A DNA stretch of 64,000 nucleotides from Tubiluchus corallicola (lineage: Eukaryota > Priapulida > Priapulimorpha > Priapulimorphida > Tubiluchidae). Each line of letters begins with the position of its first letter. The stretch's first letter is position 1. Below the pieces are notes generated by a model. That model saw only the letters and a list, made by a program, of their open reading frames with translations, had not been told where the DNA came from and ran no database searches. Location: positions 498,001 through 562,000 of the forward strand of contig JAQGDQ010000051.1 of NCBI GenBank assembly GCA_030141605.1, read 5' to 3'. Both the position numbers and the translations under genes were made by a program. Of this stretch, positions 14,321 to 29,300 are shown in pieces.

Positions 14321-17300
14321 ATTTATATGAGCTGGCTAGATTATATTTAAAAGTTAGTTACAGATAAACACATTTATTCGCACACTCATAATTATATAAA
14401 TATACATAAATATGTGAGAATGTAACGAACTTTTAAATATAATCTAGCCAACTCATATCATATTGTAAGTACAATAATAAGTGTTAATTAGGTATAACAA
14501 TTTGTTATACTGTGTAACTTTTGCCCTGCAAATAGAGGGCTTCATTTGGAATGAATTTCTAAATAAAAGATTATAATAATAAAAAAAATTCCACTTACTG
14601 TAAAAGTGCACTGTTAAGGTGTCTCTCGAGTTCAAGGAATGACTAGCTTCTTTTGGGTGATGTCATTTTGCAACTCAAGTAAGTCACTGGAAAATCAATG
14701 CCATCATCAGCTCGCTTATTGCAAGCAAAGTTTTTTGTGTCATCTGGTACATACGATGATCTACCCACGTTTTGCTTTGTGTACTTCTCTTTGGTTGCTT
14801 GTTTCTGCAACACTTGCTTGGCTTCTCTTGCTTCTTGAGCTGCAGCGAACTAATCAGTTGCTTCGGTCATTTGTTCAAATGCCCAATTATTTAGATAAAC
14901 AGTCTCAAACTGTGGCTGCTTCCTCATTTTCAAGCCACTGGCAATGTACCCTATGAGACCTCAAAAAAATAGAAGCCCTTTCCCTCTAATTGGTCATTGG
15001 TCTATAAGCATCATAACTTGGCTTTTAACTGCAAGTATAAATTGCTTTATCTTTTGATAGTCATTAATGTCTCTGATGGATTCTTCCCTACAGCTGTGGC
15101 TGCTTTCCCAGTTAAAACTTCTGACAGGTTCACAACAAAATTACTTTATGGAACTTTATTTGACATCATAACCTTTTCAAAAATTATTGGAGATATTCCG
15201 TTGTCTTTGATTGGTCTTCTTACGAAAGAGACAAATTTTTATAGATCAGTGTTTAGTTTGCTCATTTTCAGTGTTAAGTTCAATTTGTCTTATTTTTAAG
15301 AGACATTCCAGTTGTTCTGGCATCAATTGATGAAAATTTTCTTGAGTAGTAGAAAAAGTATGCAGTGAGGGTGGTGTGAAATCCTAGGTAGTTTTAGGAT
15401 TGGCTGGGGTTGATTTGCCTTTATAGCTTCTTCCTTGGAATCGAGCTCACCGAAATACAGGGATGTTTTTAACATATTCATCCTTGCAATCTAGGATCAC
15501 ACAAAATGGCTATTTTTGCCTCCTCCTCAATTATATTTTCTGTTTTTGTAAGATTTGTTGCACAATTTCAATTTTTTTTCGTTCCTCAGACACATTGCAG
15601 TTTTTGCTTCATCTTGTGTGTTTTACCCAATGGCATTAACTGGTCCCATGCCACTTCATAAAATGGATTTTAATTCATGAAATTTAGTTAGATTGAGTTT
15701 GCAGCAAGTTTCGCTAAAGTGCATTTTATTTCTCCAGCATTCACAGAAGTTTTTCAATTTTCAGTTATAGATTTTTTATTTTATTTAAGTCTCACCTCAT
15801 TTAACATACAAATTAATACATACATTATTAATAAAAACTATATGAGCCACTCATTTAGAGTTATGAAAGACTGTTAAAAACTATACATTCAGTTATACTA
15901 AAACACAGCATTAATACACACATTAACTGTAAAAGAAAAACTATGTGAGTCATCACTAATAATTATGATACACTAGTTGATCCCCTTCGTAATAAAATTT
16001 TGTTACAGACCTTTGCACTTTCATAAACCGTCAAACATGAACCTAGCAGAAAACTCATTTTCTCAATTTTGTTCATTGTACTAAAATGTTGATTTTGTTT
16101 CTAAGTGCACTTATATATAGATCACACTTAATATCTTTGATAAAGTTCACACTGGGTTAAAACGTGCAACTCAGATTCAGTTATTATTAGTATTACAAAG
16201 TAAGCTCAGTATTCCATTAATAGAAGGCGGACGCCATTGCTTTGTACAGCCACTTAGTGGATAGCACTTTTCATGGCAGCATACATTGCTGTGAGACATG
16301 TCTTTTTTAATTATAAACTATAGATATGTGATTGATGTAATTTTTTTTACAAGTTTACTATAAATTTTAAACATTTAATTTGTTGTATTTTTATTTTTCA
16401 GTCAGAAGAACGTATTGATTTTGCGCACACAGCTTTCGGTGAAGGTTCATGCTTGCATTGGTAAGTAAAGTACTTTTGCATTTTTTTAAAAGTTCCCTGG
16501 ATGGTCATACATTGAACAGATGTTCAGTTTGTGAGTGAAATGACTGCTGATGGAATATTTTAGTAATTGAATTTAGTTACTAATTTTGTCATGTCTTCGG
16601 GCAAGTGTTCAAATGTCATAGTAAGATGAAAATGTTGTCTGAGTGAATAGAACTAAAACTGCACGAATTAGTTCAGAGCTTTAGAAATTAAAATTTGTGT
16701 ATCCAAAAGAAAAAATGGCAAATCAACAAAAACTAATTGAACTGAGATAGTATCACTTTACTCTTAGTTTTCCAGTCTCTGCCATTTTCATAGATCTGAA
16801 TCATTTTAAAAGGAATATCTGCAACGTGGAACCATAAATTTTTTTAAGAAGTAAAATAAATTATCACTTTATTGAGTACTGATATAAAGAAAAAATTACT
16901 ACTAACTCGTACTGACTAACAATTTAACAACCATTAGTTTAAAAGTAAACAACAGAATAATTAGGCTACTGTTTACGAAACGATTGCAGAAAGCTTCATT
17001 AAACACTTTTTGATATTGGTGCTAAATTAGGTTTGTCAGATTCAGTCAACTGACTGTAATTTTACTACTTATCTGCAAGAACATGAAGATGAATAATTTT
17101 TCTTCTATCTTTTATTGTGTGAAGATATATTCAACATTTGTAAGTCATTTGACATAAATAAAAGCTCTGACATATTTAATATATCCCCCTCCTCTATTGC
17201 CGACTCTGTTAGTCGCATAGTTTGAACATCATTTTCCCCTGGCAGATTTCTAAGCTTCATGAAAAAAAAACAAAAGCTATACTTATACTTAAATCAAGTG

Positions 17301-20300
17301 ATAGAACTAGTGTGAATAACCATGGATCGACATCGTTGCTTCCAGTTTTCTCTAAAATTCTACGGGAAGTGCCTGTAATCAATTAATTTCTTTCTCAAAC
17401 AAACACAATCTTTTATACTATTATCAATTTGGTTTTTGAAGGAATTGCCCTGCCGAGTTATTTTTGATTAATGTCTGCAAAAGATTACTTAAAGCAGTTG
17501 AAAATGATTTGATTATAATCTGATTTGATTAGATTTTAATAAATAATTATACAATCAATTATTTTACTATTACAGAAAGGCTGCTCAACTCTACTGGAAA
17601 AGACCTCAGACGAGCACTTTTTTCCTTAAAGCAACTTTTTCAGGTATTTCAGATCATAGCTATAGTAGTTTTCTCTAGGTTTTTTTGTAAAATAAATTGG
17701 TGTTAGTCCTGATCTCAAATCTATGTACTTGAATTTTGTTTTGAGCTGGTACAATTAAAAAATTCAAAATTTAAAGGTTTTCCATCTCAATTGTCTTTAC
17801 TATTGTTGTGGATTGATTAAAAATGTCTGTAAAATTGATGAATTTTGGCAATGAAAACATTATTTTTTGACATTTCAAAGGCTTTTTATTTTAGAGGAAA
17901 CACAAACAACATTTTAAGTCTGAGCTTTTGCTTGATGAGAAATTGCAAATATACCTAAAAGATTTAGTAAAAGTACTCGTCTATTGACAGTGTAAAATAT
18001 TTGAAGTCATGTGCCTGTTTCCTAAATTCGTTACGTTGTGGTGTGTATTTTTATTATCATGGTGCCCATTAGCATAGGTACTTTCTGAACCAGATTTCAG
18101 CTCAGGCTGTGCATCTAACATTGTTATTAAAAATCTGTTAGACTGTAGGCATGTTTCTTCTGTTATAAACTAGATGAGTGTGTTGTTTAGTCAGGTAGCA
18201 TCATTCAGGAGTTATCAGACAGATCAAATTTTTGTGGGTAACATACTGAGAGTTGATTCTTGCAATCTGGTACAAATAAAACAGATAAATAAGTGGGTTA
18301 TGTAGTTAAAATTGCTCCATGATAGGTAGGAGTTATTTTTATACTACAAGATAAAGACTGAAAGTTGCAATTAGCTATACATGCATATCATCATGTCAAC
18401 TTGTAGTAGTATTCCACTGACATTATATATCATGGCATACACCAGATTAACATAATAACTAAATATTATACAGCAATGGTATGCCATGAATAAATATTAG
18501 ATTAAAAGTAAAGTCAGAAATATTAGCAAAGAAATCTAATGGTTATAGAGCTGGTTCATGTACATTTACAAATAGATCTTACAATTAGATTTGCAAGTAT
18601 CTGAATGTCGAAATAATTAAATTTCCCCTTTCCAATATTAATTTATAAATTATAATGCCACTGCTAACTATAAATGAAATTGTTGAAGCATGAACATTTC
18701 ACCTGTAGATAATACTTATAGAATCATAGAGTCATTGTTGGCATGCTGGTCAACACCTAACATCCCCGACATGCTTACCAACACCTAACATCCTAGCATG
18801 CGTACCAACCCCTAACATCTCTGGCATGCTTACCAACACCTAACATGCCCGGCATGCGTACCAACACCTAACATCCCCGGCATGCTTACCAACACCTAAC
18901 ATCCCTGGCATGCTTACCAACACATGACGTCTCCAGCATGCTTACCAACACTTAACATCCCTGGCATGCTTACCAACACCTAACATCCATATCATGCTTA
19001 CCAACACATGACGTCTCCGGCATGCTTACCAACACCTAACATCTCTGGCATGCTTACCAACACATGACGTCTCCGGCATGCTTACCAACACCTAACATCT
19101 CTGGCATGCTTACCAACACATGACGTCTCCGGCATGCTTGCCAACACCTGACATCCCTGGCATGCTTGCCAACACATTTACTGGTTATCATTGGTTATTT
19201 AATTTCTGCCCATTCAAAGCGAGCCCCGTACCTTGATCACTGACAGCCATAGTTTGTTTTTACCTTGAAATTGTTTAGTTCAGTATTAAATTATGCAATC
19301 CGATAGATTCTTATCATCATCTCTTTGCTCTTACACAGAGCTGTCATAGCACCAGCTTGAGAAAATGCCAAAAATTTAAATAAAACCTACTGACTTATAT
19401 TAATGCTTGCCTGCTATCTTTAGGGAGAGAGAAAAGCCTAAATAGTTTGACCTTGACTGCTTTTTGAGTCATTCTGTGCTTTGGCTGGCTCACTTTCGGT
19501 TAGCAACATTGTTACTCATTTCTTCCTATGCAGCATTCAGTTCATTGGTTTTTTGAACACTGAACAACAGCCATATTTGTTAAGGGAACTGATAATTCTA
19601 TTTTTATGGCTCTATAACCATCGTAAGATTGCTTTATAATTTGTTTGCTCTTTGTGTCACTAATTATAATAACTTTTTTATGTTGTGGTTATTTATTGCA
19701 GGAAGATAAGGACCTTGTACATGAATTTGTGCAAAATGATGGTTTAGCTTGTCTGATAAAAGTTGGGTCGGAATCAGATCAGAATTATCAGAACTATGTG
19801 CTCCGAGGTAGGGTACATTCACTAAAGTCGACTGCTATGCTACTGCATGTTTGTGATCTCATAAATTTTTGTTTAACATCTGTCTTTTTTGTCTCCTTTC
19901 CTGTTCCCCCCTCTCTCTCTCTCTCTCTCTCCCATTCTCTCTATCTCTTTCTCTCTCTTTCTCATGAAACTTTGTGGAGAGGCATGTGACAAGGAAGAAA
20001 AGAAAGAATGTTTACAATTTTGGTACCAAATGATTAACAGTTCTGAAAGAAATTTAATTTAATTTATTAACTATAGGCTTGCATGGGTAAATCCTATGTG
20101 ATATCACAATACTGGGTCCCCTTTTCATTAATAACAGGAAGTCAAGATATTGCGGGGTCTGTGCTTTACTGAGTGCTATTCTAATTTATCACAATTTATT
20201 TATATGACATTGAAATTTTTTATGTCGTTCAATTGAAAAGGTATTTAATTCTGACAGCTAGTAAAGGCTTCTTTCGACAGTAAATTATATTTTGAAAGAA

Positions 20301-23300
20301 AGTAGTAATGTGTTCCTGTGTAAATGATAAATTACCACTAATATCTGAATTGACTAAAGACTGCAGCTCTCCAAGAAGCAAAAATTTTATAGTAAATATT
20401 TTGAATAAATTCTGAGACATTTTTATCCTGTCACTTTAGATATTTGGTATGATGTTGCAGCATTAGGCATGCATACTGTAGATAGGATTATAGAAAGAAC
20501 AGAAGAGTGTATTGATATTTAGTGAAAGACAGTGTGAATGCCACATGCTTTAATCTGTCACCGAAACTATTAAAACAGTCTAATTGAATAATGGATGGTG
20601 TCATCTATTCATTAAACTAATAAAATTCGAGAGAGACATTTTCTCGTCTAGATTTGCTAACGTGTAATTCTAAAAGTTTGTGAATGGCTTATCACTTATT
20701 TGCACACTGCTGCGTGTGTTCTCATTGCTATGGTAACTGCCCTAAGCCAAGTTTTTAAATCAAAGCTAGAATATCTCTCATGTCCATTAAATATTAGAGA
20801 TAAACCGTGCTAAGAGAGCCATTTTCAACCTAACACATGTCCTAATACTAGCAAAGAATATAGTTCAGTACATTTTATTTCATTTTATTTTCAGCTTTAG
20901 GCCAGGTAATGCTATATGTAGATGGTATGAATGGCGTCATTGATCATAATGAAACTGTACAATGGCTGTACTCACTTTTATCCTCAAAGGTAAGTGAAAT
21001 TGTTTCCTACAGTTTTGGAGCTAATGACACAATTTTTGTTATGGCAGAGGAATGATGGCATTATGATCTTTGGTGAAGGGATCAAGGATATAACAATATC
21101 AAATTTCGGGTAGGTAGGTGGCAGGAGATGTGATAAACGCCATTATAACTCAAGGTAGATAGGTGATTTTGTCATGATATCAGTATCTGACTTTGTTTTT
21201 TCAAGTTTACGGCCGTGAGGAGGAGGAATCTGCAGAATGAGTCGATGAGAATGAGTTCAGTAAATTGCCACTGCCACTGCCAATGCCAGTAGAATCTACT
21301 AATGGTTTCTCATTAATTAACGCGAGTGTTGTTGATGCCTCTGCTTGGAAGACAAAGAATAAAATCATTGCAATATCGATATCAATGTAAGGGGTAGGTA
21401 GGCAGTTGGGCATATGATAACATCTTTATAATGCAAGATAAGTAGGTCCTCCAAATTGGTTGAAAACTTGATATTGTTATATGTGGATTGTCCCTAATGC
21501 CAAAACTTATCTTCTCTATTTCTCTTGTGTTGCCAGTAATGTCCAATTCTTCATTGCTGTTAGACAATTTTTTAAACAGAAGAGATCAGACATATTTTTC
21601 TCAGCTTAGCTAGCTTATCCAGGTCGTGTTCTTTGAAAACCATTGAGTAAGGCTGATAAATTTTGCCATGCCAATGTTTCTTTTGGTCCTTGTTTAGAAA
21701 GGTACAAACCTGTGCTTTATGTAGCTAATACCAGGTTGGTTTATAAATATTACACAAAATTGGCTTCTGTCTTCTCACATAATAATTCTTATAATTTAGA
21801 AAAATGTTGAGTCTACAAACTTTCTTGCAAAAGTTGTGACAACGTTTGTTTTGAGGAAACTGCTAAAAATTTAAATGCGCAAATTAGAGAGCATAAAGAA
21901 GACGTACGACAACAAAAACCCACAAGTGGTTCTCCACGCCAGAGAAGCTGACCATAGATTTTTATGGAGCAAAAATTTTATAGCTATCTAAAAACATGAA
22001 AAATATTGTTGAAACTGCCTTGTTTGTAAAACCTTCTTTTCTTCTTCTGTTCCTAAAAAATCTATTGTGGACATTGAGCCTCTATCCCCACTTTTTCCTG
22101 TTTGCAGCTAAAGTTTTCAACTCCTGTGATGGTACTGTTATTTATGATCTCAGTTATTGTACATTTTCATTAATTCTTGATAAATAAGTTGTTTTTGGTT
22201 TTGCCTGGAGGTCCTTTAGCAGGTTTTAGTGCCTCATTTAATGCTAATCTACTGGTGTTGTTTCTGGCAGTCCCATTAAACGTCCTGCCCTTAGCCTTCA
22301 GATTCTGATTTTAGTGCTCCAAAGTTCCTCGTTGGTTCTTCTATACAGCTGCTCAGTTGAAATGTTACATGGCCAGTTTATTTTAACATTTTTCTTAAAA
22401 CATTCAAATTGGGCTTTAAATCAGAAACAATGCTGTTCTACTTTATGTCTTTTTGTCAAAATGCATTGTTGTCATAGGCTTTTATATATGATACATTTTT
22501 CTTTATTTTTAGGTTTTTTATAATTAGTGTTTTTATAGTTACTCCCAGTTTTGTTTGATGTTTTTGATTTGTTTTTAAATTGTGTACATTTTTTCTTGAT
22601 GATGATTGCTGGTGTGCAGTAGAAACATCGTTATTTTTTAATAAAAATGATTAAAAGTTCTTTATTTATTGGTATGCTTGGCAATCTCATTTAAGGATTG
22701 TGGCGAAATGATCAGTCAATAGATAAGTGATCATTAGGTTCAGTGTTCTCTCTGGGAAGTTTTATTTGCCATATTGATCTTGTCTGTTTACCTTATTGAG
22801 AGAAGAATGAATTCATGTCCGAATGTATGTCTCTCTACAGCTGCATTGAGTAGATCTTGCCATTGCATTAAAGAGTCCAGCTTATGGTATTCTAAATTGT
22901 ATATAAAAAAAGCAAATCATTCATGGCTATGTTCCATGGCATATGTTGGGTACAAAAGGCATGATTTGTCAAAAGCGAATGTTGTTGGGTTGTGGTTAAA
23001 CAATAATGTTTGTGGTATGCTAACATGCCAATATAAGTAAGGATTCTTAGAATCTTAGAAGAGATGCATCTTAGCAAAATGAGTCTGTAATTAGGTGAGT
23101 CCAAGTATTTTCTTTTATTTTATCTATTTTCTTTATCTAGAATTACATGGAAAGTCTGTTATGCAATAGCTGAAACTAAAAATTGCATATTTTTTCTGTT
23201 TATATATAGTACCGACTAGTTGTGAAAACAGCTCTAAAACTTCTTCTTGTATTTCTGGAGTATGCAGAAGTAAATGCCGAATTGTTGATCCAAGCAATCA

Positions 23301-26300
23301 ATATTGTGGACCTTGAGAGAGGTATGATGTTTATATTTGTAGAGAGCCATTATAGTGGGTCATTCAAAATTATTCCAGCTACATTTGTGTGGGGGTCTGT
23401 ATGAATTTTAAGATTAGCACAGAAAAATAAATGTTTGCCTCTTACTTTTAATTTGTTTTGGTTTTTTGTGGGAATACCTTGTTCTAATCATGAAAATCAA
23501 AAATATGGCATGTGTGAATAAAGTTGTAACATAACATCATTTTTGGACGTGAAGTTTTAAGTCAACATAGCAAGAATGGGAAGGAAATCAATGTGCTTAT
23601 CTTATTTTGGTGTTAAGCTATAGAATGGCCTTGGCAATAAAATTAAGCAAAGTTAATCCATTAGTGTGAATGTGACACACATTATTAAAAGTTGTGAATG
23701 CGATTTTTATAAAAGTTTATCTGCTATTAATTTTATTAAGAAATGAGCGAGTAATTTTAGTGTAAAATGTATTTTTAATATATAATACAATATTGCAAAA
23801 ACATGCAACATGTACGTGTAATGTAGTATGTAATGTATAATGAAATTTTAGGCGAATAATATTGAACTATCATTATCATTATTATTAAAAGACAAATAAA
23901 ACTTAAAAGGCTGAATCATCTTATAAATTTTTACTTATTTTTGAGAGTGATTTTTACCGTATTTATATTATATATATGTGCTTGCGAACCAAAACCGTCC
24001 ACAAGCTGCATAGGTAAAACTGCGTTATGATGCTTCAAAGTAGAATGCATCAAAAATTTGGTCAAATATCAATTTCTTGTTTTTAAAAAAAACAAGTGCT
24101 ACATATATTCAACTTTTATATTTTGCATCACATTAACTAGAAAATGTTCAAAAACACTAAAAATCTTATTTTTTAACCCCGTACCCACTTTTCTGCTTAA
24201 AAACTTTTATTATGTTTGTTTAAAACTCGTATTTTCAAACTCTGATAGTAGCTCCTGGAAGCTGTCATTTTTACGATATATAGTATATGACGTCATGATC
24301 ATGTGACTGTACTACAGCCGTTGGATTAAAATGATGAATGCTGATTTACTTTGCAAGTGTTTCTTTAGATTATGTTTGAGCACCAACCACAATTGCAACA
24401 GTCATTTTGCTTCGGGTTTTTGCTGTTGCCAAGTGCAGTTCTTCGCCACGGAGAGCCATCTACTGGATTTAAACATAACTTCAGTGTGCTCTTGCAAAGT
24501 CCATAGCAACCAACATCTGTGCGGTTGCTTTGTGTTTTGTAGAAACGCGACAGAAAACATGTCTAACTTTAATAGCGATTTTCTCAAGATTATGTTTTTC
24601 AGTACGCACCGTGCCCTTCGACTTCAACGTGGATTTATCTCAGCTTAGAAATAATAGAGCAATTATCTTTATATAAAAATTATCCACGTGAAATGGAGAT
24701 TCGGGTTATGTGAATACCTAGAAAAGTTTTAATTGCCGACTTTTGGACGATTTTGCTATGCAAGCACACGCATGTGCACACGCACGCACGTACACAGAAG
24801 AAATATCTTTTGCAAAGTATCAATATCGTTTACTAAATCAGGTAAAGTTACTTAATGAAATCTCATTAATATCTAAAGTTACTTGTTTTAGGTACTAGGC
24901 CATGGAGCAGCATTATGCAGATTCTTGATGATAAGGACACGTTGGATACAGAACTGCTTATTTATGCTTTAACATTGATTAACAAGTGCCTTGCTAGTAT
25001 CCCAGATCAGGATACATTTTATGATATCTGTGATAACCTGGAAGAACAAGGAATGGAACGAATCTCAATACATCACATGTCTAGGTATGTTTTTCAAAAA
25101 GTAAACTGATTTATTTATTCATTTACCACAAACAATACATTTACGTTACAAGCAAAAATTGAGGGACTAACTTTAATCACTGGGATTTGGATTCTCCAAA
25201 CATCTGAAAAAGGATGAAGTTTACCAGTACATAACAATCAGACAGTAGTTATATATTCAAATATATCGTTTAGTTCTATGTTACTTAAAAAACTGAAGTT
25301 AATATCTTCATTGGCATCTAAAATAGCTAAAAAAAGTGTACAGTATTTGTTTTATCGTTATCCGAGTATAATTGGGTTTACTGATACCTTTTAAAACTCC
25401 TTTCAAATCCGAATTGTCATATTTCAGCACTGCGAACATTGGTATCCCCCACCTTCTCAATTTTGGTTTTTGCCCCAATGAAAATTTTTCCTTTATGCAA
25501 ATGGCTCATGTTCAGCCATACACATCAACTCGACCTGATCTAGCCACATGCCAAAGATTGTGGCTCTAGCTCAAAAACTGTAGGAGGAGATCCAAAAACT
25601 GTAGGGCAACGGAAAAAATCAAGAAACCCCAACACTCGCAGATAACATGTTGCATTCAAACACAAGTCCCCCTACCTTGGGAATATACCCTTCGAGTTTT
25701 GTCACCCTGTGCATGTGTGAGTCATTATAGAAACAAAAAGGTACAAATAATAATAATAAACACGAGCAAATCAAGCAGACTCTGCTGTAAAACAATCTTA
25801 ATAAAATGCCTAACTCTGTAAATGTTGTTTACATTTTTTTCAGTTTCTGACCGAGTCAGAAACATTGTCAACTAGTTTCATAGGTAAAACTTGTGTAGTG
25901 TCTACTATAATTGCATCTGTCAACTCATTAATTAATTGGTGTGACTGCCATTTTTACACTTGAACATAAATAAAACAAAAGAAATTATTATTGACTTTTG
26001 AATTACTAAAGGACCCATAGCCTTCTCATTATTAAAGACGTGTTTATGAAAAAATGTTTTTGGGAAAACGATAAGGAAGTATATGCACTGCTGTGTGACA
26101 CTGACAACGAAACACAAAGTTTAACAAATTTTGAGGTTCCAATTTCTAGTTTATAATAGGGCTAAATAAATGCTTATCCGAAGCTGCCTTGACATAATGA
26201 TTGTATAGTGTAGTCCTAACATGTCATTTTAATAATCTCATCTAGGCCTAAAATGAACGTTGCACCCATTCTAAGCATGCATGCAACAGTGAAAGATTAT

Positions 26301-29300
26301 CAAAATTTGGTTTTTAAGGTAACTTTAAACAAAAAGTCCTTGCCTGTAAGACATTATTTGAAAAAAAATTATAATTGCCTTTGCAACATTTTAGAAGTAG
26401 GTCATTTTGAACTCTAGTCCAAAATTGAGTACTGTTTATTTAAAGGAAAAACATGTGATTAACTGTCTTTGCTACTTAATCACGTGTTTGTCCTTTAAAT
26501 AAATTATGGGTAACTAATATGCAACAACAAATTTAGCACATCGGCTCTCACATTTTTGCTTATACTATTTGAAGCGACTGATTAGTATTAAAGCCTTTTT
26601 ACCATAGTTTGCTGTTAGAGAGACTGTAAATACTACAGGCATGATCTGTTGAACTGATAATTCAAAGAAATGAAAATATGCTTCCAATGAATATGTAATG
26701 CTGATTTTAGAACTGATTTAATTGGTGAAACAGTACTAACCCTGATGACTGACTAATATGTAAATATGTTTGTAAAGTGTCTATGTAAATACTTTTGAGT
26801 TGTTATTGCGCTCGTAACTTAGTCTAATCTGTTGACAAAAAATTAGACACTTTATTAAAAAAATAAACAATTTAGGAAAAATAGGCATGTTAATTTAAGG
26901 AAAATGCATACCTATTTTTTAGAATGTATAATAATAAAGATGATTTTAATTTTCAAGTATGGAAAGTAAATAAGTGCGTCTTAAATTTGTAAGTAGTAAA
27001 TACTTTTAAATAACTGTCGTTCAGGCATATTTTGTCGTACAGTGTAGTTACGATGTAGCAACTGCAATACAAATCTGACGAAGCCGACAGTTAGCCTTCC
27101 TTGCCCTGGCACCTTGCAGAGGGCACTAAATTTCAATACATAATACTTTAGCGTGTTACTTTGCTGATGCGTTGATTTTTGGCTAAAATCGTATTTTCCC
27201 CAGCAACTGTCTTTGCTACTTAATCACGTGTTTTTCCTTTAAATAAATTATGGGTAACTAATATGCAACAACAAATTTAGCACATCGGCTCACACATTAT
27301 TTGTATTATTTATGTTCTTTTTATAATTTTATTTGCTTTTAAATCACAGAAATGGGACAGATATAGATCTAATTGAACAGTTTCAACAGTATGATATGTC
27401 TTTAAAAGCTGAAGATGGAGTTGACTCAATTTCTGATCAGCCTAATAATTGCGTAAGGTAATCACTATATACCACTAATAACTGCTCACTGTAAAAATAT
27501 AAATGCACTATTTTAAGTTAGTTTTTTATGATTGGAATGAATACATAAAGTTGTTCAAATAATTCTCGTTTAAATTTTTAGCTTTCTTGGTATACCAGGT
27601 GTCTTCGTTGTTTGCCATAAAAATAATATATAAAATAAAGTGCTTCCTATCTGACAGAAAATGTATACAAGACATTCTTGCAGCAGAATGCTTATATTAT
27701 TGTGATTAAGAGATCCAAGGAAGAATTTTACTATATTAGCCTACATAGATATTGGTGATTTGGAACACAACTGTTATTTGAATGCCCTCTGTTGTTTCTT
27801 TTTATGCCCCCTCCAAGGCCTTTATATTGCAGTTTATAACGGCAATATAGAATTGATATTTTTGTGCCTTGAATTGCCTTTATATTGTGAAAATTGGTCT
27901 TACCATGCTACGTGCAATGGCAGTTAAATTTCATTAAGACCGCTTAGATTCAAATTGAGTTTCCCTGTATGTCCTGTATTTACTAATTATATTTGTGCTT
28001 GTGATTTTTAAACATTAACTATACTTCAGTTATCAATTGTCATGAGTTTCTTTATTAGGAAGGTACCTCGCAGTAGAAAAGATGGACAGTTAAGTGCAAC
28101 TAACACCACCGAGAGGAGAAAGAGCAAGCGTCATTCTGCAGGTTATAGGGATATTTCTCCAAGCCCATCACGTCACAATTTTTTGGACATTAGCGCTAAA
28201 AGAAGGTGATATAAATTATTTAAATTTATAGCTTAATAATCTGACAAATTTTTCTGAGTTTTCTGACAAACAAATATTTTTATAGCATCAGTATTCATTG
28301 ATGGTGTAGTAATTTTTATGTTTTAACTTAAGTAATGCCAGAATTTGTTTCTTGTGTAAAATGCAAGTGCTGGAATCTAGTGTTTTCAGCCAGAGAAAAT
28401 GAGAAAAACAAACTTTGTATAATAAGATGAATATCTGCATTTTCATTAACTTACATTTTATTTCACAACTAATATATTTAGGCAAGTTTAAAATGCAAAA
28501 CTGACCAAGTGCTTAGGTAAAAGAGTCCAGCATGATGTCAGTACAAACACTGATGCAAGCGAGACAAGTGCTAAAATTTCGCTCTACGAAAAGCCAGCTC
28601 TAAGCCAAATACTGCAGAGATTTGTAAAGCTATATCCCTGCTAATACAATAGATGTAAGTGCACTCAGTATCATGTGAGGACATTACCAATTGTTGTGAC
28701 TACCTCTGTTTATGTATTTCTTCAACATTGGAATAATCTTGTACAAACGTAGCATTTAATGTCAGCTGATGTCAAAACATATAGTATGACGCATTCTACT
28801 AAAGAATCAGAATAGATGTTTGTATTGTTGGAAAAACCTGACAAGGAATATGATGAAAAATTTGCTGGATTATGTCAGTTGTTTTTGGCGAAGGATAGAT
28901 CTAACTTAACATATTAAACTTAACGTCAAGTAAAGTCACTCGTTGGATTAGAGTCAAAATTTAAAGTTGTTAAAAGTGACTCAATCAAAATGAAACTTGA
29001 TTTGCCTAAAGCCTTAGAAGGTGTAGAATATGTCATTTAGTTTGCAGAAAAAGCAATGATGGACACTGATAACAAGGGACAGTATTCCTGTCGGAATGTT
29101 GCTATTTTATGAAATTCCAGTACCAAATGAGGATGAAGACACTGTGGCACAAATGGTGGATTTCATAAGTGATTTTAAGCAGATTCAGGTTACGTGTAGT
29201 GACATAATCACAGCGCATAGTTTTCCAACTTGCTACCCATTCCACATCAGTGCTATTTATCATCACATTTTTGTCAACAGCCAAACAAAGTTTAGAGTTC

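Noticed and set aside
24331-24648. A Cys-rich 105-residue ORF as a real small protein gene
   Set aside because: It is conserved only between two near-identical copies of the same MITE-like element, and the older third copy has lost it, so conservation reflects recent copying, not selection.
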